Assembly (NCBI GenBank): GCA_003260075.1 | Contig: QLIY01000758.1 | Coordinates: forward strand, 1-64,000 | Source of the DNA: Phallusia mammillata | Taxonomy: Eukaryota > Chordata > Ascidiacea > Phlebobranchia > Ascidiidae | Length of the DNA stretch: 64,000 nucleotides | Direction: 5' to 3' | Shown here: piece by piece, positions 13,801 through 23,500 of the stretch | How the letters are laid out: the number at the start of each line of letters is the position of its first letter | Position numbering within the stretch: the stretch's first letter is position 1 | Notes under the pieces: model-generated | Database searches by the model: none | What the model was told of the DNA's origin: nothing | Seen by the model: the letters and a program-made list of their open reading frames with translations, nothing else | Position numbers and translations under genes: made by a program

Positions 13801-16800
13801 TGCATTCCTGGATTTCTGATGACGGTTGCTTATGCAAAAGTGTGTCTGAAAATATTCGAGGGTTTTCAGTTTGAGGCAAAGAAAGAGAAAAAAGAATCAT
13901 CGGGTAAATCTGACAACCTGGTTCCGTTTACATGAAACCAATTCAATTATTGTGATTTAACTAAAACTTTACCACCGCGTTTAGTGTGTTTTACCGCCCT
14001 TTTTGCTTTATAACAACTTTGTGGTGACGCACAAAGGTAAAAAAGCGACACGACGTTAAAATGTTAAAGCAATTAGTTATGCTCTACACAAATATAGTGG
14101 CTCTAAATTTTTTTTGCTCAGATTATTCAAAACCGTGAATTTGTGTTTTCAATTTATGTCATTACCCTGATGAAGGTGTCTCATATTTTTTGTCTTTTTT
14201 AATTAATAACTGAACTGCTGGAAGAGCTAATAATTTGTTGATAAAACTTTCCTAGTTTGATGTAATTCCTTGAAATGTTTTACCAAATGAAGTTGTTGCT
14301 TATGTTCTACTCCTTAGAATTTAGTGAGGAAACCTCATACACTGGTTAAACCGTGTAATTCCACATTTCAGTGACCCCCCCCCCTAATTCCTTGAAATGT
14401 TTTACCAAATGAAGTTGTTGCTTATGTTCTACACCTTAGAATTTAGTGAGGAAACCTCATACACTGGTTAAACTGTGTAATTCCACATTTCAGTGCGATA
14501 TTCTAGCGTGAACGGCACTGAGATGAGCAGACTGACTGTTCCTTCCAGCAACGGAAATTCATCGCATTCGGAAAGTTTACGGAACAGCCGAAAGGTGACG
14601 ACAACAACCGCAATAACATTCAGTATTCGTGTCACCTTTTGAAACCTTAAAACTACCTAAAATGCTGTGTTTTATTGCGCACAACAGTTAGACAAGTCCA
14701 CCATTGTTTTTGAGAAAAATATGTTATGCCGGGTTAGTTGTGTTTTTATTAAAGAAATCGTCTGCAAACACAATGAATCACAACTAAGAACACTAAATGA
14801 GGTTCTGTGCATATTGCAGTAAGAAACTATATTATGCCAAATGTTTAACTCGGGTTCTTTTACACGACAATTACATTCCTTGGAAGATTTAAACAAACAT
14901 ACTTTTACGGAATAATTTCATAAAAGACTTTGTTATGTTGTAACAGAGCAAGGGCGAACAAAAGGACAGTTTAAAACCAGTTACGTCACCGTTACTGAGG
15001 CAACGAGGATGTAAATCCGGTTTTGCACGTGACTTTCGCCTGAATCAGACCGCAGCACAACTGAAGGCCAAGAAGCGGGTTGTAAAAATGCTCATTGTAA
15101 TTGTGGTAAGTTGTGGTGCTTTGTGGTGCTAATAAGGGGTTTGTTAATAAGAGCCGACAAAGTTTTAGCGCAGGTACTTTCTTCGTTTAAACATTGTTTG
15201 TATTGAAAAGCATGAAGCCAATAAATGATAAGTAGGCTGCAGATAGTGCACACTGTTTCGGCCTTATCTGGTTTTTATGTTTGTTACTGACTTTCATTAT
15301 TTCACTGCAATATTATTGTTTATGATGTAATTGTTAAGTTATATCCTAATAATAACCTTGATCGTTGTTAATTAAGTTTATAACCAGTCTGTAGGAAATC
15401 CGTAACAAACATCCTAATCATAGGCGCCGGCAGAAATTTTTCCAGGGGGGGTCCACTTTTGACAAAAGTGCCCCCTCTTGCCCCTACGTGCCGGCGCCCG
15501 TGATCCTAATATTGAAACCTGAACCAAACAATGACATATATGACATTACTTCATCATATATAAACACTAAATTTTAAATCAACCTAAACTAACTTATGTG
15601 ACACATCACATAAACGCCCCAATAATCATATATTTGTTTGACGTCGTGTTTAGTGGCAACGGCGTCAATTTTGTCGCATCGTGTTATTGGAACCGGCGAT
15701 AATTAAGAGCAAACAGGTAAACAAAGCGAGTCTTAACCGACAAAGATATTAACGATCAATCGTCAAGTGCGTGTGGAACCGCCAATTTCCTTCTGCAATC
15801 ATTCCATATCGTGTCGGCAGATTGGCCACACACTCATAACACTTGTTTAGCGTCAGACAATCCACATGAGACGATACCTGCTGAACCCTCCAGCGCAAAC
15901 TGTGCCACGGGTGGCAGTAGTGGGTCGATATTCCTGAGGTAATTGCCTCCGACAGTTCGTGTCTCTCTGCGGTCGCAATGTCAACATTTCTGCCACACTA
16001 CCACACAGAGGTCGTTGCTGGATTAAATTCAAGGTCGAAATTGAAATCAATGTCACACTTGCTCCGTTTTAATCACATTTTCATCGGCGAATTTATAACG
16101 AGGGCTGCACCTACGGAACAATTGTATTTCCCGTTGTGAGAGTCAAAACAAATTTTGCTCGGTTTAGAAAAGCACCATTTTTTTCGCAAAAATTTAAAAC
16201 GCAAAAAATTGTCGAATAAAAAGCGGCAAAGTGATCCTACGGAATTTTATTTTGTTTCAAGTAGTTCATTTTTACAACTTGAGAATTGGTATCTGACCGA
16301 AAAGCAGGCAAGTCAAGAAGCCTTGCCTCACAACCCGCTTTGCAGAAATACAAATTATCACTCGCCTGTCGATAAAATTACACCAGTTTAAGTTTGTGTA
16401 AAAGTTTGTGTAAATGGCGAACCCCCCCCCCAGAAGCCTTGCCTCACAACCCGCTTTGCAGAAATACAAATTATCACTCACCTGTCGATAAAATTACACC
16501 AGAATGGCGAGGTTTAAGTTTGTGTAAAAATTCCAATTGACAAGAAGTCGCAGGAAAGATTTAGGAACAAAATAATCGAACCTTGAGCTGGGAAGATAAG
16601 GCAGCTTGTAGGGCTGTTAACTTCAACCTCAGGTCGATCATGGCCGCTTTATGGTCTGACAAGATTAAGGAATTAGCTCAATCAATAATCAACACTAACA
16701 CAATCTGACGTTGAGGGAAGGCAGCGACACGGTGTGCCACAGGGTTCTTTACTCGGCCCTCATTGTATTTCCTCCGGGGTGGCAAATTTTACGTTGACGT

Positions 16801-19238
16801 TATTCGGACTGGGCGAGGCACAAGGGCCGATTGATTTTGTGGGATTGCCTCAACACGCGTATAACAACAACGGTATGACGTCATTCTGAACACGTCATGA
16901 TGTTGTTTACAACAAATCTGTTTCGATTGGCAACGAATCCACGCGGCGCAATTGGGCACACACGAAGTATTTTTTTCTCAAAGATTTGTTAAAGACCAGA
17001 AGCACAACCATTCGTTATCGCGCAGAGTTTCGTTGAGTTGTAACGTGCTTGCGTTTAATTCTTTTATATTTTGTTTACCGTGCACTGTACTACGCGCATT
17101 CAGTGTTATTTACCCTGATGAAGGCAATCTGTATAGGACGTCGAAACGTCGGTGCAAAAATGCAATTGCCAGAAGAGCTCTATAAAGTTAAATCTCTTTC
17201 ATCGTTTATCTGTCTTCTCATACGTGGAAGTTCTTTGTTAAATTTAAACTATAATAGCCTAACCCGCTCAAGCAATTTGCTCTAATTATAAACAATCAAG
17301 TTTTTACATTGGCATATGACATACTTACTAGCGTCATATCTACACCGTTTTTATGTCTTAACCACAAGTAAGATTTAGGTGGGCACACGACCTTCAAACA
17401 ATGTCAAAAGTAAATGACTTGAATTTAATCGAAAGCAAAAGACCAGTGTGGTTAGGTTAACGATTGCAGGCTGACGGGCATTTCAAGCGCCTGAATAATT
17501 AATGTTCCCCATAATATTGGGCGACATAATTTTTCAGCGCATCTCCAGGGAGCAATTGCAAACCCAATAATGCTTACTAATTAATGATACATTGCAGCGG
17601 GGTAGAAAGTAATCAGTTCTTAAACAAGGCATCAAACCTATTCTTACTGAACATTTTGTTTCATGTTATAGCAGCACCAGATATAGGTTCCACTATTTAA
17701 CCATACAAAACTCTTTGAAAATTTGATATGCCATCACGGTTGATTTAAAGTTTTAATCTGTAAAGGCACAACAATTTTTTAGTAAAATTAAAATTTCTGC
17801 AAATATTACGGAGCATTATTCTTCCATTTTACAGCTTTTCTATGTTTTCATTAGGTTTTATACTTTGTTTGCTGGACTCCATTACCCCCCCCCCAACTCT
17901 TTGAAAATTTGATATGCCATCACGGTTGATTTAAAGTTTTAAACTGTAAAGGCACAACAATTTTTTTAGTAAAATTAAAATTGCTGCAAATATTACGGAG
18001 CATTATTCTTCCATTTTACAGCTTTTTATGTTTTCATTAGGTTTTATACTTTGTTTGCTGGACTCCATTGTTCATTGTAAACGTCTGGAAAGCGTTCGAT
18101 CCCAAGGGGGCGCGAAAGAGCATAGAAGGTGGAATAGAAATCATCCAGGTAAGATGATGAACAAATATTCATTATTGCCCTACAGCACATTGCATATAAA
18201 CCATAGTACGCTAGGTCTATTGAACGACCCTATGAAGCTGACACCTGAAGCATACGATCGGGCAACGTTGTATGTGATTTGACAGTCATGGGTTCGAATC
18301 CAACCGAAGGCTAGCCATCGGTGGGCCTGGCTTACTTGTTTGTTTAACGTCCGTTCGGCGTGGTTTGTAAAATAAAGACGCATGTTGGCCTCGAAACTAA
18401 AAAAAGTGTCAGGCGTATTTAGCAGGAGAACAAAACCACAAAAGTTAATGGATCTTTTAAGGTTATTTCTTGAGAATCCACGCATATGATAATCTTTAGC
18501 AGCGAAAATTGAGTTGAGAGTAAAAGTCTTAGATTTTAGCTTGGCCAGACTGAATCTCGCGAAACCCCAATTACCTGATGTCTTATGGCTCGTTTAAAAG
18601 TTCATGTAATAGGGCTGTCCGGGTTAAGTTTATATTGCATACTGCCACGACCGAAAATGGCTACAAGTTAACGACCAGTTTTTTGTGTTATTGTTTCAGC
18701 TTATGTCATACATTTCAACATGCGTCAACCCAGTGATCTACTGTTTCATGCATAAGAAATTTCGGGAAGGATTCATCCGCGCATTTCTCTGTTGTCTGCC
18801 AAGATCTTGTGTCGCTACACTTGAAACTAAGGTAAGAAGTTCAAGTTCATAAGAAGTAGCGTGATGGCAAAAAGAAGCAGTCGTATACTGGGCCCGAATT
18901 ATGTCGTATTTAAAGACAACGAATAAAACAGTTTAAGACACGAATATAAACCGAACGTACTGCAATCATCAAATCAATAAACAGCCCTTTAAAGACGCAT
19001 ATTTTTATGAAAGAAAGTTAAATTTCGACATAAATTAGCCAGAGCTACTTATTACAAATGCCCGAACCCGGCCCGACCCATATCTGTATAAGGCGACAAG
19101 TTAACCTTACGTGTAGTGTACATTGCCGTGCAGCCGACGGCGTCCAGCGGTGTGACCATGACCGAGAACATCAGCAAGTCGGCATCGTTCATCAGATCAC
19201 CTCGTCCTTCTGTTCGGGTCACCCACGCCGATACATGA
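7831..19238 (+). CDS. Cionin/cholecystokinin-type GPCR (10 exons)
   Basis: Class A rhodopsin-like receptor. Its closest remembered relatives are vertebrate CCK1/CCK2 receptors, so it is probably one of the ascidian receptors for the sulfated CCK-like peptide cionin, acting at the plasma membrane. Exons: 7831-8134, 10552-10803, 12191-12306, 13216-13364, 13773-13903, 14494-14594, 14947-15105, 18041-18148, 18700-18831, 19134-19238. All phases join, giving 518 aa. Visible features: an N-terminal extracellular domain with NIT and NAS glycosylation sites; TM1 GNSLVM; TM2 SVSDLLLAL; the conserved Cys at the start of TM3; ERY instead of DRY; the intracellular loop 2 signature WQTKSHA typical of CCK receptors; Cys in extracellular loop 2; TM6 CWTP; TM7 NPVIYC; a CC pair after TM7 (possible palmitoylation); and a Ser/Thr-rich tail. 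Exon 1 is placed by phase and glycosylation sites and is less certain than the 7TM core. CioR1 versus CioR2 cannot be decided here. Confidence 0.88.
8740..8940 (-). other. Exon-like ORF inside receptor intron 1, antisense
   Basis: Minus-strand open frame with AG acceptor-like sites near its 5' end. It reads through IYVPNFVKGQYFDLLVD and ends HELDMG before a stop at 8740. Composition is protein-like and not repetitive. It could be the last exon of an unrecognised nested gene. I cannot assign a family. Confidence 0.3.
9240..9441 (-). other. Exon-like ORF with Cys and N-glycosylation sites
   Basis: On the minus strand, an acceptor-like TTACAG is followed by an open frame of about 67 codons. It contains EIYWVTFIAWYYITT, NIT, and a proline-rich stretch, and ends KVAQL before a stop. 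It lies about 300 bp upstream, in transcript direction, of the exon-like ORF at 8740-8940, so the two may belong to one nested gene. No ATG is present, so ATG-based ORF lists would miss it. Family unknown. Confidence 0.25.
12464..12504 (-). ncRNA. Hammerhead motif with minimal stem III
   Basis: Minus strand: CTGATGA, an extra A, stem II GGCGACCT/AGGATGTC around a GTAT loop (with G-U pairs and one mismatch), GAAAC directly followed by GTC. Stem III is reduced to two base pairs with no loop, as in hammerheads thought to work as dimers. Stem I begins CC/GG. It is flanked by an element end carrying CAATTGCCAGAAGAGCTCT. Confidence 0.6.
13121..13168 (-). ncRNA. Hammerhead-like motif, partly degenerate
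   Basis: Same family as the 19.7 kb motifs: CTGATGA and GAAAC cores intact, stem II GAC/GTC, cleavage GTC. Stem I has one mismatch next to the cleavage site and stem III has a mismatch and a wobble. It lies in the receptor intron before the TM4 exon. Confidence 0.6.
14262..14495 (+). repeat. Allelic duplication before receptor exon 6
   Basis: 14262-14374 recur at 14385-14495 across the C-run 14375-14384. The splice acceptor of exon 6 is present in both; only the second continues into the exon. Confidence 0.8.
15229..15262 (-). ncRNA. 3' half of a hammerhead motif
   Basis: On the minus strand GGCCGAAACAGTGTGCAC, followed by TATC and TGCAG, matches the 3' half of the 19.7 kb ribozyme. The 5' CTGATGA half is missing. 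Truncated repeat copy. Confidence 0.5.
15419..15502 (+). mobile_element. 84-bp hAT-like MITE
   Basis: Terminal inverted repeats of 14 bp (CATAGGCGCCGGCA against CACGGGCGCCGGCA) and an exact 8-bp target duplication ATCCTAAT at 15411-15418 and 15503-15510. No coding capacity; the internal G-run and C-run are part of the element. An 8-bp duplication is the hAT superfamily hallmark. Confidence 0.75.
17111..17154 (+). ncRNA. Hammerhead motif with minimal stem III, second copy
   Basis: Same family as 12464-12504: CTGATGA at 17115-17121, GTATAGGACGTC arm, GAAAC at 17143-17147 followed at once by GTC. Stem I TACC/GGTG gives 4 pairs. Stem II is slightly degenerate. The same GCAATTGCCAGAAGAGCTCT flank follows. 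Confidence 0.6.
17703..18075 (+). repeat. Allelic duplication of receptor exon 8 start
   Basis: 17703-17884 recur at 17895-18075 around the C-run 17885-17894. The first copy stops inside the TM6 exon after the CWTP codons begin. Confidence 0.8.
18196..18340 (+). mobile_element. Possible SINE-related fragment
   Basis: Contains CATAGTACGCTAGG, also found at 24.34 kb, and a B-box-like GGGTTCGAATCCAACC. No clear A box. Lies in the receptor intron before the TM7 exon. Confidence 0.35.
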
Positions 19239-19503
19239 AGTGAGGGTAAAACGCAAAGTCAACAATCGATTGTAGATTACACGCAGAACTTGATTTATGT
19301 TTCAACCCTGATGTGTACAATCTACGTCAGATGGCTATTAATGTTGCATTTTTTTATGTGCGTGAAAAATATTTTCTGCAATAATTGAAATATTAAGATA
19401 ACCGCCCACACTGCGCTTGACCGCATATAGTTTACACCGAAGCTAAGTCGAAATTTTTGTTGTTGTAATTCGTCAGTAAACTTTGTGACAAATAAACAAT
19501 AAT

Positions 19504-19551
19504 CTGCAGACAGTGCACACTGTTTCGACCTATAAGGTCTCATCAGTGCAG
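19504..19551 (-). ncRNA. Hammerhead ribozyme, inverted copy across N gap
   Basis: Exact mirror of the motif at 19714-19761 on the other arm of an inverted repeat (about 19500-19589 and 19678-19763) that surrounds the N gap 19590-19619. The core and all three stems are the same. Confidence 0.75.
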
Positions 19552-19713
19552 CTGGTGACGAGAGATCGGCCGCATTGGCTAGTGTAGCCNNNNNNNNNNN
19601 NNNNNNNNNNNNNNNNNNNTAGGTGATGCATGGGGTTGTACCCTGTGCTCCCAACAAACTGGAGTGCCGTTGAATGGCTACACTAGCCAATGCGGCCGAT
19701 CTCTCGTCACCAG

Positions 19714-19761
19714 CTGCACTGATGAGACCTTATAGGTCGAAACAGTGTGCACTGTCTGCAG
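19714..19761 (+). ncRNA. Hammerhead ribozyme, type I, complete core
   Basis: Stem I CTGCA/TGCAG (5 bp), core CTGATGA at 19719-19725, stem II GACC/GGTC with TTATA loop, core GAAA at 19739-19742, stem III ACAGT/ACTGT with GTGC loop, then cleavage triplet GTC with the scissile bond after 19756. All universally conserved hammerhead positions are present. Such motifs are known in Penelope-like retroelements and other animal repeats. The host element here is short and non-coding. Confidence 0.8.
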
Positions 19762-20245
19762 CTTATCATTTATTGGCTCACATGCTTTTACAGACAATAA
19801 GTTCCTTAGCACAAAATAATTCTTACTTACATTAATTATTGCTTTATTTTACAAAGAAAATATTAGCAATGAAAAAAGATATTTTATTCTCGTTTTTTTT
19901 TGCGGTGTTAGTGTAAAAAAAACTACTAGGCATTATTAAGATATGCGCCTTTTATCCGCCCACACTCGCTGAGTCACTGTTAGTTTCGTTAGTCAGCTTT
20001 TTTGCCGCTGGTTTGCATTCCGTTGAGCTGATTTTGTTCGCTTTATTTCACTGTGTTCCAAATAAACGCTGTACAAAAGTTTTGCCCTCTACCTTCAACC
20101 AGCGCAGGTAGGAATGCGCCACAACCGAGAAACGCAAACCCACCCACAGCATAGAAGTAAATCAGACAGTCAACTTATTTTGTGAACTCAAAATTTTGAA
20201 GTTCTTCTGCTCTGGAAATAAAAATATTTTTCTCAAACTATAGTA

Positions 20246-20345
20246 GCAGCCGGTCTCCCAAGCATTCCCATATGGCAAGGCACAGACTAGAAAAACGTAG
20301 CCTGTGGTGGGATTCGAACCCACGACAGGAGTTTATGGATAAGTA
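20246..20345 (-). mobile_element. tRNA-derived SINE fragment
   Basis: Minus strand carries a perfect T arm GTGGGTTCGAATCCCAC and the same tail (TGTGCCTTGCCATATGGGAA) as the 24.4 and 61.8 kb copies. The A-box half is missing. It lies just downstream of gemin5. Confidence 0.6.
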
Positions 20346-20581
20346 TGCCGTGACCTTCTGTCTGCATCGACGCCTGAGGACTGATCCCAGTATGAATACG
20401 TTTATTTTTCTCAAATAGTTCAAATCACAATGGAAGTTGTGATGTTGATCATGCTTGCAACATCAGATACTGACCAGGAACCAAGACAGTTAGTACAATG
20501 TTTCTTACAAGCCAGCATTTTGTATTTAACCCAAAGCAACGACATTCGCCTGCTCCGTTGGTCGCCATGACAACCACGCCG

Positions 20582-23500
20582 TCATCGCGATTCACTTTCA
20601 CAAACCGTTATGACGTCACACACGTTGCTCGTGACGTCATTATCGCCGGATTGTGACGATTTTAAATTGACGAAGTTTGAGGCAGGAACTTTGAATATAG
20701 ATTGCAAGACAGAAACTATCTCCGGCGAAAGGCCGCTTTCCACGCAAATGTCCCTGGCAAGCTGAATCTGTTGATCGTAATTTGTGACGTCGATCCCTAC
20801 GTCATCAGTTTGTGACGTCATTTCACATTTCACACGAAGGGCGAGAAATGCGGAAGTAAGATGTAGGGTTATCTGGAACGAAAGATTCGGTTTATGGATT
20901 TTAATTTCGCATAGATGTGATAATTATCAACAAATAAATGTCTAAAAAAAACCAAAAGGTAAAAGTTTCTTTTGCTATGTAATCGAAAACTTTATAGATG
21001 TCAGCACACAATGACTTTAAATTTCAAGATAAAAACACGGTAATAATAGGTTTGTGTTTGGCGAAAATATTTTAACTCAAGTGTGCAAAACCGGACAAAC
21101 ACATGTGAACGAAAAGTCAAATTTGAAACACAGGTTGTAAATGTTCCAAAAACATCAACCGTGCAACAACAGGCGTAGAAACAAGGTAATTATGGGCTTC
21201 CGTATGTTTAAGCTGCGTGTATACGGTTTAACGGGATTAGAGAAAGTTTGTCAAACCCGAGTTCCAACCCCTGCAATCATTTTACCCAACCGCGTCATAA
21301 GGGGCCGATGATGCCCCCGCCCCCCAAAAAAACACACCTGTTCTTGTGACGTCATAATGATAAATGTGATTTCGAACAACAACAACTTAACTGTTGTTTT
21401 TTGGAAAATACACGAAAAACCAAAATAAATCCCGCGAAAAACAAGAGTTAAACGGTTCGAACTTGTTTTTGAAACCGAACTTTTGGATTGCATGAAATTA
21501 ATGCCAAAAATTTTAATGTAGATCATTTGAAACAACATGAATAAAATAAGTGTAGAATCTAAAAAAAATACAAATCACATTGTCTGCAAAATATTAGAAG
21601 TTGAACAAAGTTCACGCTTTGTGAAAGTGATTTTGGAGTGTCATAAACCAGTTCCCTTATATCAACAACACAAGATTTAGTTGAAAGCATCAATTAGAAA
21701 GGGGAATTTAAATTTGGCCTGATTCGGCCCGAAATTTTTGAGGCGGGTTAGATGCACTACTACTACAAACATATTCCTCAACTTACTTGGTAGATCATCT
21801 GTTTCTCTGTGAATTGTCTTGAAGCTGATGACATCACATGGAAGTTAGATTCGGCAAAATCTTTCATTTCAACAAACGCATGAAGTAGATCTGACAAACA
21901 TACGCCAGTCGTCATCAGATGGAGATTGTTGAACGGGTGATGCGTGGGATCTGTGACGATAATATCGAGCAGCGGTGGAAAGTGTTGTAAATGTCAGCAC
22001 TTTTTTCAGTGAAATTAAATTATGCTGCAGTATTCTTTTGTAGAGCTGTCCTTTTCGGTGTTGCTTGATTCAACAATCAGTAAACGTGGAAAGATCAGCC
22101 ACCGTTTATATAAAATATGTCCATTTACTGAGTATTTGGTAACTCGTGATTATACTAGGGATGAGCCGAGCCGAGTCAGAACCCGAGTACTCGGTACCGA
22201 GGATCGCTGTTTTTAATGCTCGGTGCTCGGCCGAGCAGTTGTACAAACTGACCCGAGCAGCCAGTTTAAGAGTTTGGTGGCACGTAATTATTAATATACT
22301 ACACACAGTTTGCTTGATTCCAGTTAATGGCGTTACGTTGTGATTTAATTGTATCTTTACTTTGGTTCCCTTTGATCACGGTGTATATGGTGCCAAGTCA
22401 TTGCCGGATACTGTTCTTTTGTAGCGTGGAAACGCTCGTTAGGGCGAAATCATTAAAATAGTTAGAGAAAAACAACAACATCACAAGTGTCATTTAGATT
22501 TGGTCGGCAACCACCCCCCCCCCCCATTTCACTTTCAAAAACGGTCCGCAGTGCAAAAAAGGTTGCCGACCCATGATTTAGAGGCACCATTGACTTGTGT
22601 TACGGTTAAAAGTTCAAATACAACTTCAACTTTAAGCTGAACTGATCAATTCTAAGAATGAGCGTTCCCACGTTTTGTGTTAATAAGCTGTTGCAAATCA
22701 TAAGTCCGCAGCCGTCACCGATTTAAGATATATTAGCAGTCAAGTAATTGCTGTTTCTCAAACAACACTGTACCTGTATTGACGTTCGAAATCGGCGTTG
22801 GGTGGCTGAACAAGTTGTTGACGGATAAAATGTCGTCCGAAGTTTTATTTGAAAGATGTAGAATAATTGCTTCGTGAAGACGAATAGCGGCTCTATGACA
22901 AACAAAGCAAATGCAACTAACAACATGTGATTGACAAAAAATATCAGTAAGACAATAAGAATGTATTTCTCTAAACTTCGCTACCAGCCTATATAGGTGC
23001 CACACTCTCACCTGTACATTAACAATTCGTTCCCAAACACTTGCACGGCAGCGTCACCTTGTGTCCACATTCCGGTTCGCAAACAAACACTAGATAGCGC
23101 TCTTCTGCCGTAATCCCGAGATTCGATGATTTTGTCAGCAGATTTCAACATGGCGCAAGCGGCAAATAATGATTGAAGCTCGTCTTTTCCCATCACAGAT
23201 TTTAAGCTTGCCCGATGAGCGATACACTCCGCTGATCGGATATAATCACCAATCGACGCAAAGCACTTTGCCGCCATCTCGTGGCTACCACCTTGTAAAA
23301 TAAAAATCTGATTATGCTTTTCCTCAGTAAAATAAAGTTAATACAATCGTATCATTATTGCAGATTCCATAACTAAAGTTAAATAACAATGAACTCATTA
23401 CTATGACACAAAACAAAACTAGCAACAAAATTTATAAATTGTGGTTTTACCACCCCCCCCCCTCGACGCAAAGCACTTTGCCGCCATCTCGTGGCTACCA

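Larger units (their letters stand above)
19500..19763. repeat. Inverted repeat around the N gap 19590-19619
   Basis: Two arms of about 86 bp, near-perfect reverse complements, enclose 30 N and about 58 bp of unique sequence. Both arms contain a complete hammerhead motif. Confidence 0.75.

Noticed and set aside
15446-15453. G-run as another allelic join
   Set aside because: It lies inside a small MITE with no flanking duplication.
18180-18485. 101-codon ORF on the minus strand
   Set aside because: Lies in a receptor intron over a SINE-like fragment; no protein-like motif.
21317-21327. C-rich run as another allelic join
   Set aside because: Interrupted (CCCCCGCCCCCC) and the flanks are not repeated.
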